Positions 27,367 through 37,700 of a DNA stretch of 64,000 bases are shown here, piece by piece. Made by a program: the position numbers and the translations under genes. This stretch comes from Afipia sp. (GTDB lineage Bacteria > Pseudomonadota > Alphaproteobacteria > Rhizobiales > Xanthobacteraceae), in contig JAFKEQ010000004.1 in assembly GCA_017308575.1 (NCBI GenBank), forward strand, positions 186,001 through 250,000, read 5' to 3'. The first letter of the stretch is position 1. Every line of letters starts with the position of its first letter. The notes below the pieces were generated by a model. The model did no database searches and was not told where the DNA came from. It was given only the letters and a program-made list of their open reading frames with translations.

Positions 27367-28329
27367 ATGATCGATTTCAAATCAATCGAGACGTTTCTCT
27401 GGGTGGTGACGCTCGGCAGCTTCGGCGGCGCGGCGCGCAAGCTCAACACCACGCAGCCCGCGATCTCGCAGCGGATTGCGCAACTCGAAATGGAACTCGG
27501 TGTGAAGCTGTTGCAGCGTGACAGCCGCAACGTGACGCCGACACCGAGCGGACGGCAGATGCTGCAATATGCCGAGAAGCTGATCGGCCTGCGTTCAGAA
27601 ATGCTGGCTGCGGTGATGGAACGCTCGGCGATGCGCGGCGTCATTCGTCTCGGCGTCTCCGAAACCATCGTGCATACATGGCTGCCACGACTGATCGAAC
27701 AGGTCGCGAGTGCACATCCCAACCTCTCGCTTGAAGTCGAAGTCGACATCACGCCCAACCTGCGCGCGCGCCTTCTTTCGCAGGAGATCGATCTCGCCTT
27801 CTGCCTCGGCCCATGGTCGGAATCGAACGTGCGCAACCGCGTGCTGTGCGACTATCCGAATTCGTTTGTCGCCAGCCCCTCGCTCGGCCTGCCCGAGGGC
27901 GTGCTGACCGCACATGATCTCGCGCGCTTTGCGATCATCACCTTTCCGCGCAAGACGCAGCCCTATGAAATCGTGCGCTCGCTGTTCAACCAGCCCGATC
28001 TGCCTTCGATCCGGCTGCATGCCAGCGCGTCGCTCGCCACCGTGATCCGCATGGCGACCGACGGCCTCGGCGTCGCCGTGATCCCGACCGCCATTGTCGA
28101 GCGCGAGCTGGCGGAAGGGCAACTCAACCTTCTCACCACCGATATGCAGGTGCCGTCGCTGACCTTCTCCGCGAGCTGGCTCGCATCACCGGATACGCTG
28201 GCCGCGGAGCGTGTCGCCGATTTCGCCGCGAAGCTCGCCCAGGGCGATGCAAACTCGGCAACGCCCGTTCAGCCGCTCAAGCTCAATGCTGCGACGGCGG
28301 TTCGTCGGGGAACTCGAGCGCCTCGGTAA
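27367..28329 (+). CDS. LysR-family transcriptional regulator
   Basis: A 320-residue LysR regulator with an N-terminal HTH (FGGAARKLNTTQPAISQRIAQLE, cut here to its core residues 20-42) and a ligand-binding domain from about residue 90. It is divergent from the DUF1445 hydro-lyase, with a palindrome in between. Its last 47 bases overlap the convergent DUF6894 gene; the C-terminal tail after residue 290 is variable and may be dispensable. Confidence 0.9.
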   Translation: MIDFKSIETFLWVVTLGSFGGAARKLNTTQPAISQRIAQLEMELGVKLLQRDSRNVTPTPSGRQMLQYAEKLIGLRSEMLAAVMERSAMRGVIRLGVSETIVHTWLPRLIEQVASAHPNLSLEVEVDITPNLRARLLSQEIDLAFCLGPWSESNVRNRVLCDYPNSFVASPSLGLPEGVLTAHDLARFAIITFPRKTQPYEIVRSLFNQPDLPSIRLHASASLATVIRMATDGLGVAVIPTAIVERELAEGQLNLLTTDMQVPSLTFSASWLASPDTLAAERVADFAAKLAQGDANSATPVQPLKLNAATAVRRGTRAPR

Positions 28330-28537
28330 ACGGAAATTCCAGCACGATCTCACCAGCGGTGTCGGTGACTTCCAGCGACGCGGACAACAGGCTCGGCTCC
28401 TTGCCCTCTTCTTCCAGAATTTGCCGGATGGTCTCGCGCGCGACTTCCCATGCGTGATCGGGATCGCGCAATTCCTCGCCCTCGGGATCGGGAATAAGCG
28501 TGTTGCCGATGCGCGTGTTGAAGAAGTAACGGGGCAT
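28283..28537 (-). CDS. Small acidic DUF6894-type protein
   Basis: An 84-residue protein with the DUF6894 pattern: MPRYFFNTRIG at the start, then DPEGEEL, AWEVARETIRQIL and a beta segment with LEV and VLEFPF. Such small proteins are very numerous in Bradyrhizobium-like genomes and their function is unknown. The ATG has GTTCTGGCC upstream, no strong ribosome site. It overlaps the LysR gene tail by 47 bases in the antisense direction. Confidence 0.75.
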   Translation of the reverse strand: MPRYFFNTRIGNTLIPDPEGEELRDPDHAWEVARETIRQILEEEGKEPSLLSASLEVTDTAGEIVLEFPFTEALEFPDEPPSQH

Positions 28538-28698
28538 GGCCAGAACCTATTGTCGCCCCGGCGATCTCACAAGGGCAGCCTGCATTTTTCGCGCACAGAT
28601 ACGAGTTGCTTTCGCAAGCCGATCTAGGGATTAAATGACAGCGCCGTGTCACTGCGGCTTGTCACATCTCTTTCACAGGCGCGATCCGCAGCCCTGCT

Positions 28699-29487
28699 TT
28701 GGGCCTCGCGCCGTCCGGAATTGCCCGCTTGTCTGCGATCATCACCGAACCGCTGTTCTATGCCGTCGCCATTCCGGCGGTGATCCTGCTCGGGCTCGCC
28801 AAGGGCGGGCTTGCCGGCATCGGCATCGCATCGACCCCATTGCTGGCACTGTATCTGCCGCCGCTGGAAGCCGCGGCGCTGATCCTGCCGACGCTCATCA
28901 CGCAGGACATGATCTCGCTTTATGTCTACCGGCGGAATTGGGATGCCCGAAACCTGAAAATCATGCTGCCCGGCGCCGCCATCGGTATGGCGCTGGCCTG
29001 GCTGCTGGCATCGCACATGTCCGATGCCGTTATCCGCATCACCGTCGGTGCAATCGGATTGACGTTCACGGCTCACACCTGGCTCCGGCGCAAGGCCATC
29101 GAGCCGCGTCAGGCGACAACCGCCGGCGGTGTGTTCTGGGGCGGTGTATCCGGCTTCACCTCGTTCATGACCCAGGCAGGCGGCCCGCCATTTCAGGTCT
29201 ATGTCCTGCCGCAACGCCTGCCCAAGCTGACGCTGGTGGGCACCACCACCGTCTTCTTTGCCATCGTCAACCTGATGAAGATCGGACCCTATTTTGCCCT
29301 TGCGCAGTTCACTGCGAAGAATTTCGCGACATCGCTGCTGCTCCTGCCGATCGCCGTACTCGGAAATTTCGCGGGCATCTGGCTGGTCCGCAGGATACCG
29401 AACGATACGTTTTACCGGATCGCCTATACGCTGCTATTCTGCATTTCACTGGCGCTATTCTGGCAAGGCATTCGCGCGGTGATCTAG
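28699..29487 (+). CDS. TauE/SafE-family membrane exporter
   Basis: About 252-262 residues with seven to eight hydrophobic segments and the paired TauE motifs LLGLAKGGLAGIG (N-terminal) and GVSGFTSFMTQAGGPP (C-terminal half). The family moves sulfite, sulfoacetate or other small anions across the inner membrane. No ATG lies near the N-terminus; TTG codons at 28699 and 28729 are the candidates and the second has a weak GGAA site. It overlaps the convergent aldo/keto reductase by 4 bases. Confidence 0.88.
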   Translation: MGLAPSGIARLSAIITEPLFYAVAIPAVILLGLAKGGLAGIGIASTPLLALYLPPLEAAALILPTLITQDMISLYVYRRNWDARNLKIMLPGAAIGMALAWLLASHMSDAVIRITVGAIGLTFTAHTWLRRKAIEPRQATTAGGVFWGGVSGFTSFMTQAGGPPFQVYVLPQRLPKLTLVGTTTVFFAIVNLMKIGPYFALAQFTAKNFATSLLLLPIAVLGNFAGIWLVRRIPNDTFYRIAYTLLFCISLALFWQGIRAVI

Positions 29488-30323
29488 ATCATCGGCAAGC
29501 TGCGCGGCTCGCGGCCCAGCGGAAACACCTTGTCCAGTGCCGCGACCTCGCTTTCGGTGAGTGCAATGTCGCCCGCCGCCGCATTGTCGGCAGCGTGGAT
29601 TGCCCTTGAGGTTTTCGGAATGGCAAAGAGCGAGGGATGGCGGTTCAGGAATCCGAGCGCGACCTGACGCGGCGTCGAATTGTGACGCGCCGCGATCTCC
29701 TGCAGCACCTTGCCGCCTGCCGACGTCGGCTCCGGAAAGTCGTTATGGCCGAATGGCGAATAGGCCACCACTGCCACGCCATGATGCTCGCACCACGGAA
29801 TGACCGAGTGCTCGATGGCGCGTTCGTTGAGGTGATAGAGAACCTGATTGCAGGCGATCCGGCCTTCCCCGGCAACGGCCAGCATCTCCGCCATATGCGA
29901 CGCATCGAAATTGCTGACGCCCCATGAGCGGATTTTTCCCGCGCTGACCAGCCCCTCGAATGCCGCGACCGTTTCTTCCAACGGATACTGTCCGCGCCAA
30001 TGCAAGAGATAGCAGTCGAGACGATCCGTGCCGAGCCGCTTCAACGAGCGTTCGCAGGCCTGCACCGTGCCGCGGCGCGAGGCATTGCCCGGCAGCACCT
30101 TGGAAACCAGAAACACCTCATCGCGCCGTCCCGCGATAGCGTCGGCGATGACAAGCTCCGCATCGCCATACATCTCGGCGGTGTCGATATGCGTCATGCC
30201 GAGATCGAGTCCCTTGCGCAGCGCCGACACCGCAGCCGCACGGTCACCGCGGTCGATGTACCACGTGCCCTGCCCGATCACGGACACCTGTTCGCCCGTC
30301 CTGCCGAATGCTTTATGCTTCAT
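29484..30323 (-). CDS. Aldo/keto reductase
   Basis: A 279-residue NADPH-dependent aldo/keto reductase. The catalytic tetrad is Asp47, Tyr52, Lys75 and His108 (IDTAEMYG, VSKV, LLHWRG). It reduces aldehydes or ketones in the cytoplasm. It starts 12 bases after the stop of the lipocalin-like gene, making it the last gene of the ABC exporter operon, though that link may be positional only. Confidence 0.92.
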   Translation of the reverse strand: MKHKAFGRTGEQVSVIGQGTWYIDRGDRAAAVSALRKGLDLGMTHIDTAEMYGDAELVIADAIAGRRDEVFLVSKVLPGNASRRGTVQACERSLKRLGTDRLDCYLLHWRGQYPLEETVAAFEGLVSAGKIRSWGVSNFDASHMAEMLAVAGEGRIACNQVLYHLNERAIEHSVIPWCEHHGVAVVAYSPFGHNDFPEPTSAGGKVLQEIAARHNSTPRQVALGFLNRHPSLFAIPKTSRAIHAADNAAAGDIALTESEVAALDKVFPLGREPRSLPMI

Positions 30324-30335
30324 GCGATCGCTTTC

Positions 30336-31424
30336 TCAATATCCCGTCATCTCAAGGTAGCCGACACCTGCGTGACTTCCGCGAAAACCGATCGGCCCTT
30401 CCCAATAGGCGAAGCGTGTGCCCATCCAGCTTCTGGCATTGAGCGGGACCGTATCGATTTTCAGTCCACGGCTGGCGACGGTGACATTCCACGCTATCGG
30501 CAGCCGTCGGCTCTCGATATCGGTGAAGGCCGCCGGGGTCATCGCGATGGCATTGGCAGGCAGGGGTTCCGAATGACCGTTCGCGTCAATCCAGTTGCCC
30601 GCGAAATAGTTCCCCCCGTCCTTCTGGCGCAGCCGGAACAGCATCACCTTCTCGCCGGTTTCGAGATGCAGCGAGAACCAGTCCCATCCGGTCTGGTCCG
30701 ACGCCAGCGGCTGGCTGCTCCATTCGCGATCCATCCAAGCGCGGCCACTGACGGCAATACGCTTCTCGCCGAGCGTTATCGCGCCCGAGGCGCGGTAATA
30801 TGGCTGGCTGTAATAGTACGACGCCTGTCCGCGTTCGGATTTCCGGCTGTAGCCGCCGTCGCCCTGCAGCACCAGCGGGCGATCCGCTTCCAGCGTCAGC
30901 GAGTAGCCGAAATCCGCACCCGAGGCGGTGACGGTCAACGGTGCAACAGCCTGCGGTGAAAAAGCATCGCCTCCCCGCATCTGCCATGCATCGATCCACG
31001 CCTGAAACGGCTCGGCTTGCGCGCCCGCCTGCCCGACGCCGCCGCGTGCGAACTTCTCAGCAAAACGGTGAGTGTCAGCATTGGTGACGGCGGCATGCCC
31101 CATCCAGATCTGCTGGTTGGCCCAACCCTCCTGCTGTGCGCCGGGCGATGTCGCCTGCCGGAACAGCGTCCACTGGGCGCCCCACGTCGCGCCGCTTTCA
31201 TCGCGCAGGTTCGCGGTGAGATACCACCATTCGATGCGATAGTCGGGATGCGGGCCGTGATCGCGCGGAAATTCCAGCACCTTGCCGGGAACGACCGCAG
31301 CGAAGCCGCCGCTTTCGGTGCCGAGCCCCGCGAACCCCTGCGCAAATGCAGAGGGAGCAGCGAACGGCGCAAGCAGTCCGCCCCCGACGAATGCACGACG
31401 GCTGATGCGAGGATCACCGCTCAT
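30336..31424 (-). CDS. AttH/CrtC-type lipocalin-like secreted protein
   Basis: A 362-residue protein of the AttH/carotenoid 1,2-hydratase superfamily, two lipocalin-like barrels. The N-terminus has ISRRAFVGG before a hydrophobic segment and AFAQG, a probable Tat signal. Family features are FPRDHGPHPDYRIEWWYL and AWMDREWSSQ with GWDWFSLHLE. In related loci such proteins are encoded with a LolCDE/MacB-like ABC transporter, as here: the start overlaps the permease stop by 11 bases. Its role in the exporter, presumably in the periplasm, is not established. Confidence 0.88.
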   Translation of the reverse strand: MSGDPRISRRAFVGGGLLAPFAAPSAFAQGFAGLGTESGGFAAVVPGKVLEFPRDHGPHPDYRIEWWYLTANLRDESGATWGAQWTLFRQATSPGAQQEGWANQQIWMGHAAVTNADTHRFAEKFARGGVGQAGAQAEPFQAWIDAWQMRGGDAFSPQAVAPLTVTASGADFGYSLTLEADRPLVLQGDGGYSRKSERGQASYYYSQPYYRASGAITLGEKRIAVSGRAWMDREWSSQPLASDQTGWDWFSLHLETGEKVMLFRLRQKDGGNYFAGNWIDANGHSEPLPANAIAMTPAAFTDIESRRLPIAWNVTVASRGLKIDTVPLNARSWMGTRFAYWEGPIGFRGSHAGVGYLEMTGY

Positions 31425-33873
31425 TGGCGAATATCTTCACAAGCGCCGCCGGTTGCAGCCGCATCAGGCGCAGGATCGGCAGACAGGTTGCAACAAGCGC
31501 GGCCAGCATGGCAACGATCAGCAACTCAACGAGTTGCGCCGGGAAGACATGAAACGGCAAGCGCCAGCCGAACGCTTTCACATTCACCACGGCGACCAGA
31601 CACCACGCCACCAATAGGCCGAGCGGCAGCGCCAGCAGCGCCGTGATGAAGGCGACGGACATGGTTTTCAGGAGTTCGATCCCTGCCAATCGCCTCCGCG
31701 TCAATCCGAGCGCCCAGAGCGGCGCGAGTTGCGGCAGGCGGCTGTTGCTGAGCGTCAGGAGACTTGTCAGCAGCGCGACGCCCGCAACGCCGAGCGTGAA
31801 GGCATTCAGCGCTGAGGTCACGGAGAACGTGCGATTGAAGATGCGGGTTGAGTCCGCCTTGAGCGTGGCCTGATCGAGCAACCGGCTGAGATCGAGTCCG
31901 AATCTCTCACGCATCTCCGATACAAGCGGCGCGACCTTGTCCGGCTTCACACGCAGGCCGAAGCGCGTGCGCGCGACATCCGGCCAGTGCGCCGCAAGCG
32001 CATCGACATCGACGCCGATCTGCCCCTTCGGGTTGCCGTAGTCGGGATAAATTCCGACGACCTCGACCGGCCATATACCCGCTGCCGTGGGAATTCGCAC
32101 ATGATCCCCGAGACCGACCTTCAAGCGCCGCGCAAGCTGCTCGCTGAACAGCGCGCCCTCACCTGCATGCACCTTGTCCCAGATGCCGGGCTCGGCTTCG
32201 ATCAGCGGCCAGCGTTCGCGATAGGTCGCGTGATTGGCGAAGCCGATCACCTCGGCAGGAAATGTTGCCAGCGTTATATCGGTGCGCCACGCCGGAAGGA
32301 TGGCCTCCACCTCCGGCCGCCGATAGAGCCACGCGACGATCTCCTGGCCCTGCGTGTCACTCAACGCGTTGAGATAAACGTCCGACGCCAGCCGGTCATC
32401 GAGCCATGCGGTGAAGGTGCGCGAAAAACTCTGCACCATGGTGCCGACGCCGACATTCACGGCCAGCGCCAATAGCAGCGCCATCAATGCGAGCGACAGG
32501 CCCGGCAGTTGCTGGCGGCTGTCGGCCCAGAACCATTTCACCAGCGGGCGCACCGTGCCGCGCTGGCCGAGCCACAACACCCCGCCAAGCAGCACCGGAA
32601 GCGCAAGCGCAGCCGCAAGCAGCAGCCCCGCCAGCACGAGAAATCCAGAGGTCAGCGAATCTCCGAAACAGAGCGACGCGGCGGCCGCCAGCGCGATGAC
32701 GATGGCGAATGCGCCCTGCCGGAGCAGCCAGCGCTGCTGCGCCTGCTGCCACGCATAAGGCTGCGCGGCGGCCAGCACCGGCAGGCGATAGGCCCGATAG
32801 AGTCCCGCGGCTGCAGCAATCAGCGCACCGGCAACACTCATTCCAAGTCCCGACAGCCACCAGCTTGGTTGCAGCGACAACTGTCCCGGAATCTGCGCGC
32901 CATATAATCCGCGCAAACTCGCGGACACATCGGGCAGCAGAAACGCCGCGACCATATAGCCGCAGATCAATCCGACGATACCGGAAAGCAACGCGATCGA
33001 GACAAGCTCGATCATGAGCACAACCGTCAGCGCACGCGCCGACACGCCGCAGGCGCGCATGGTGCGCAGCATCGGCAGCCGCTGCTCCAGCGCGAGCCCG
33101 ATGGCCGAGTGCACGATGAAGAGCCCGACAACGAATGACAGCAGGCCGAACGCCGTGAGATTGAGATGGAAGCTCGACGTCAGCCGTTCGAGATCGCTCG
33201 GCGCGCCCGCCTGCACAAGACGAAGCTGACCGCCGGTCGCCTGCTCCAGCGGCGTGTGTGCACCGGCCTGCGGACCGACCAGAAGCCGCGAGACCTGATC
33301 CGGCATATTGAGAATGCGCTGCGCGATGCCGATGTCCATCACCAGCACACCGGGCGCGAGACTCCTTTGCAACGCCAGCGGCGGAAGAGTCATTGCATTA
33401 ATCTGCGGCGTCGCGCCCTCGCCCAGTTTCATGTCTGACAACGTCTCCGGCGCAACCAGTGTCTGCCCCGGCGGCATCAGAAATTTTTGCAGATCCGCCT
33501 GCCCGATCTCCGGCGCAGATCCCACACCCGCGGGTAATGACAGCGGCTCGATGCCGAGGAGCCGATACGAACGCCCGTCGATTATCACGCGGCCTTCGAC
33601 CACCGGCGACACCGGCCATCCCGCGCGGCGCAGATCGACAAACAGCTTCTGGGAAAACACCGGGCCGTCGCGGCCCACCAGCATCGCGGTGTTGCCGCCG
33701 CCGAAGGTGGATGCCGCGCGGTCGTAGCTGTTGCGCGCCTGGCTGTTCAGCGCCTGCACGCCGCTCCACAGCGCCGTCGCGGAAATCAGGCCGACCAGCA
33801 GGGTCGCAAGCTGCATCCGGTGCCGGGTCCAGTGGCTGAGCAACGTGCGAAGGACCCAGACCGCGCGCATCAT
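31414..33873 (-). CDS. FtsX-type ABC transporter permease (two-repeat)
   Basis: An 819-residue membrane protein with an N-terminal anchor, a large periplasmic domain (about residues 50-230), a bundle of helices (about 250-470), a second periplasmic domain and a C-terminal FtsX domain with three helices (about 690-810). The duplicated MacB/LolC-like layout fits extraction or export of lipids or lipoproteins powered by the upstream ATPase. It overlaps the ATPase gene as ATGA and the lipocalin-like gene by 11 bases. Confidence 0.9.
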   Translation of the reverse strand: MMRAVWVLRTLLSHWTRHRMQLATLLVGLISATALWSGVQALNSQARNSYDRAASTFGGGNTAMLVGRDGPVFSQKLFVDLRRAGWPVSPVVEGRVIIDGRSYRLLGIEPLSLPAGVGSAPEIGQADLQKFLMPPGQTLVAPETLSDMKLGEGATPQINAMTLPPLALQRSLAPGVLVMDIGIAQRILNMPDQVSRLLVGPQAGAHTPLEQATGGQLRLVQAGAPSDLERLTSSFHLNLTAFGLLSFVVGLFIVHSAIGLALEQRLPMLRTMRACGVSARALTVVLMIELVSIALLSGIVGLICGYMVAAFLLPDVSASLRGLYGAQIPGQLSLQPSWWLSGLGMSVAGALIAAAAGLYRAYRLPVLAAAQPYAWQQAQQRWLLRQGAFAIVIALAAAASLCFGDSLTSGFLVLAGLLLAAALALPVLLGGVLWLGQRGTVRPLVKWFWADSRQQLPGLSLALMALLLALAVNVGVGTMVQSFSRTFTAWLDDRLASDVYLNALSDTQGQEIVAWLYRRPEVEAILPAWRTDITLATFPAEVIGFANHATYRERWPLIEAEPGIWDKVHAGEGALFSEQLARRLKVGLGDHVRIPTAAGIWPVEVVGIYPDYGNPKGQIGVDVDALAAHWPDVARTRFGLRVKPDKVAPLVSEMRERFGLDLSRLLDQATLKADSTRIFNRTFSVTSALNAFTLGVAGVALLTSLLTLSNSRLPQLAPLWALGLTRRRLAGIELLKTMSVAFITALLALPLGLLVAWCLVAVVNVKAFGWRLPFHVFPAQLVELLIVAMLAALVATCLPILRLMRLQPAALVKIFANER

Positions 33874-34523
33874 GCGATCCGCCCGGCATGCAGATGCACA
33901 TGCCGGTCGAGCGTCGCCGCCAGCCGCTCGCTGTGTGTGACCATCAGGAAGCCGCAGCCCGTGCGTGCGACCAGATCGCGCGCCAGCGCCAGCACCTCGT
34001 CGGCGGTCGCCTCATCGAGATTGCCGGTCGGCTCGTCCGCCAGAAGCAGCAACGGCTTGATCGCCAGCGCGCGGCCAATGGCGACGCGCTGCTGCTGGCC
34101 GCCGGACAATTGCTCGGGATAGCGATCGAGCAAGGCACGCAGGCCGAGCCGCTCGATCAGTTCGTCCTGCCATATAGCGTCATAGCGATCCGCGATCCGC
34201 GCCTGAAACGCAAGATTATCGGAAACCTGCAAACTGGGAATGAGATTGAACTGCTGGAACACGAGGCCGAGACGATCGCGCCGCATCGCCGCGCGTTCGC
34301 TGTCGGAGAGGCCCGACACCACCTTGCCACCAAGTTCGATATCGCCGCCGTCCGCGCTGTCGAGGCCCGCGATCAGATGCAGCAGCGTGCTCTTGCCGCT
34401 GCCGGACTCCCCGGTGAGCGCGACACTCTCGCCCGCAGCCAGCACGAGGTCCACGCCGCGCAGAACGGCAAGCCGCTCATCCGATGTGGAATAGGATTTG
34501 GTGAGATTGCGAACCGTCAGCAT
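33870..34523 (-). CDS. LolD/MacB-type ABC transporter ATPase
   Basis: A 217-residue ATPase with Walker A GESGSGKST, signature LSGGQQQRVAIGRAL, Walker B LLLADEPTGNLD and the H-loop THSE. It is the first gene of an operon with the FtsX-type permease, the AttH-like protein and the aldo/keto reductase. Substrate may be a lipoprotein, lipid or peptide; true LolD is usually next to lolC/E and essential cell-envelope genes, so this is probably an accessory system. Confidence 0.92.
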   Translation of the reverse strand: MLTVRNLTKSYSTSDERLAVLRGVDLVLAAGESVALTGESGSGKSTLLHLIAGLDSADGGDIELGGKVVSGLSDSERAAMRRDRLGLVFQQFNLIPSLQVSDNLAFQARIADRYDAIWQDELIERLGLRALLDRYPEQLSGGQQQRVAIGRALAIKPLLLLADEPTGNLDEATADEVLALARDLVARTGCGFLMVTHSERLAATLDRHVHLHAGRIA

Positions 34524-34603
34524 GATTACGGAGGATCATACAGAAAGGCGGCTGCGGGGTACATTGCCCAGGATCAATCAAGGCCTGCGCCAACAACGGG
34601 ATG

Positions 34604-34733
34604 CGTCATGGCAGGGGCATGGGCGTCCGAAGAACATCCATGCCCCGGCCATCCACGTCTCAGGCGGGCGCCATCAAAGACGTGGTGTCCGGCAAGCAAA
34701 CAAGTTACGCAGTCTGCCGCCGGGCATGACGAG
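34604..34733. repeat. Palindromic intergenic repeat (type B, decayed)
   Basis: Outer CGTCATG / GCATGACGAG and inner CCACGTCT / AGACGTGG pairs mark a decayed copy of the GTCATGGCCGGG...CCACGTCTT family seen in Bradyrhizobium-like genomes. It lies between the ABC exporter operon and the RND pump gene. No gene is visible in this 227-base gap. Confidence 0.6.
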
Positions 34734-34750
34734 ACGTATTGATAACAGCC

Positions 34751-37700
34751 TCACGTCAGGCTGAGTTCGTATTTCTCAATGTCCTTGGCGCGCTGGGTTT
34801 CCGTCGCTGCCTTGTGGTCCGTCGCGATCCACGTATAGACCGCCGGCAGCACGAACAGCGTGAACAGCGTGCCGATGGACATGCCAGCGACCACCACGAT
34901 GCCGATGGAGAAGCGGCTGGCCGCGCCGGCGCCGCTGGCTGTGAGCAGCGGCAGCAGGCCGGCGACCATCGCCGCCGTCGTCATCAGGATCGGACGCAGG
35001 CGGACGCGTGCCGCATGCTCGATGGCGGCGCGGCGGTCGAGCCCTTCCTTGATCTGCATCTCGTTGGCGAATTCCACCATCAGAATGCCGTGCTTGGAGA
35101 TCAGGCCGACCAGTGTCACCAGACCCACCTGGGTGTAGATGTTAATCGTCGCGAGGCCGAAGAACAGCGGGACCAGCGCGCCCGAGATCGCCATCGGCAC
35201 CGAGATCAGGATCACCAGCGGGTCACGCAGACTTTCGAACTGCGCGGCCAGCACCAGGAAGATGATGATCAGCGCGAACACGAAGGTGACCGTGAGCTGG
35301 TTGCCTTCCTGAACATACTGGCGGGAGTCCGCGAGAAAATCGTGGGTGAACCCCGCCGGCAGTTGCTTGGCCTGCTGTTCGAGGAATTCCACGGCCTTGC
35401 CGACCGTTACGCCCGGCATCGTCACCGCCTGGAAGGTTGCCGAATTGAGCTGGTTGAAATGCGTCAGCGCGTTCGGATTGGTCGCGGTCTGGATCGACAC
35501 GATGGTCGAGAGCGGCACCTGCCGTCCGCTGGTTGTCGGCACATAGTAGTTGCCGAGCGATTCCGGCGTGATGCGAAGTTCACGCGGCACCTGCGGGATG
35601 ACCTGATAGGAACGTCCCTCGAGGTTGAAGCGGTTCACATAGTTGCCGCCCAGCAGGGTCGCGAGCGTGTTGCCGACAGCCTGCATGCTGATGCCGAGGT
35701 CGTTGGCTTTCGACCTGTCGACATTGACGCGGACAACCGGCTGGTTAAACGCAAGGTCGCTGTCCGCCACGATGAAGTATCCGCTTTCGCGCGCGGCCTT
35801 CTTGAGCTTCTCCATCTGTTCGAACACGGCCTGGAATCCGCTTGTCGTGCTGATGACCATCTGGATCGGCAGGCCGCCCGGTCCGCCCGGCAGCGCTGGC
35901 AGGTTAAAGGCGAACGCGTTGACGCCCTCGACCTTGCTCAGTTCGGCCTGAACCAGCGGCTTCAGCGCGAGCGACGACCGCTTGCGCTCATCCCACGGCT
36001 TCAAAATCATGCCCGCGATGCCGTTGGCCGGACCATTGGTGCCATTGATGATGAAGCGCAGATCGGTTTCCGGAAAACCCGCGAAAACCTTGTCCAGCTT
36101 CTTGCCGTAGTAGTTGCTGTAATCGATGTTGGCGTATTGCGGCGCCTTGGTCACTGAGAACAGGATGCCCTGGTCTTCTTCCGGCGCCAGTTCCTTGTTG
36201 GTGTTCATGAACATGAAACCCACGAGGAACAGGATCGTCAGCGCGAACAGGCCCGTGATCGGCCGATAGTCGAGCGAGCGATCCAGCTTGCGGCCGTACC
36301 AGTCGGTGAGGCGCGAGAACACGCGGTCCACGAACTGGGCGAAACGGCCCTGGTTCTGATGGCCGCCCTTGAGCAGCACCGAGCACATCATCGGCGACAG
36401 CGTCAGTGCGATCACGCCCGAGATGATCACCGATCCCGCGAGCGTGAAGGCGAATTCACGGAACAGCGCGCCCGTCAGACCGCCGAGGAAGCCAATCGGC
36501 GCATACACCGCCGCGAGCGTAATGGTCATCGAGATGACGGGACCGACGATTTCGCGCGCGCCGATTAGCGACGCCTCGACGGGAGATTTCCCCTCCTCCA
36601 GATGCCGGTGGATGTTCTCCACCACCACGATGGCGTCGTCCACTACAAGGCCGATGGCGAGCACCATCGCCAGCAGCGTCAGAAGGTTGAGCGTGAAGCC
36701 CATCGCCAGCATCAGAATGCAGGCGCCGACCAGCGACAGCGGAATCGTCACCACCGGGATGATCACCGACCGCAGCGAGGCCAGGAACAGGAAGATCACC
36801 ACGACCACGATCAGCACCGCTTCGATCAGCGTATCGCGCACTTCATCGATCGACGACTGAATGAATTTGGTCGAGTCGTAGGCCACGCGCATCTTCAGCG
36901 ACGGCGGCAGGTTGCGTTCCATTTCCGGGAACAGCGCACGCACGCCCTTGACGATGTTCAGCGGGTTGCCCTGCGGGGTCGACTGCACGCCGATGAAGAT
37001 CGCCTGCTGGCCGCTCATGGCGACGCTGGCGTCGGTGCTTTGCGCGCCGAGTTCGACGGTCGCGATGTCCTCGAGGCGGACGAATCCGCCGTCCTTGGCC
37101 TTCACCGTCATCCGCTTGAACTGATCGATATTGGTCAGATCGGTATTGGTCGTCACGTTGGAGACGATGAAATACCCCTTGGACTGACCGGCGGCCGCCT
37201 GGAAATTGTTGGCCCGGATCGCCGCCGCGACGTCGTCCGGCGACACGTTACGGCCGGCCATGCGCGCCGGATCGAGCCAGATACGCGTGGCGAGCGTCTG
37301 CGCGCCGAGAATATCGGCGGAGGCGACGCCATCCACGGTCGACAGGATCGGCTGCACAACGCGGGCGAGATAGTCGGAGATCTGCGGCCCGCTCAGCTCA
37401 TCGCTGGCGAAGCCGATATACATCACCGCCGTGGTCTGGCCGGTCGATTTCGTGATCACCGGGTCGTTCGATTCCTTCGGAATCAAATAACGGACCGAGG
37501 AAACCTTGGAGCTGACTTCGGTCAGCGCCGCGTTCGGATCGACGTTGAGCTTGATGTAGACCGAGATCGTGCTGGTGCCCTGCACCGACGACGACGTGAT
37601 GTAGTCGACGCCTTCCGCCGACGCCACCGCCTGTTCGATCGGCTGCGTGATGAAGCCCTGCATCAGGTCCGGTGACGCTCCGGGATACGACGTCGTGATG

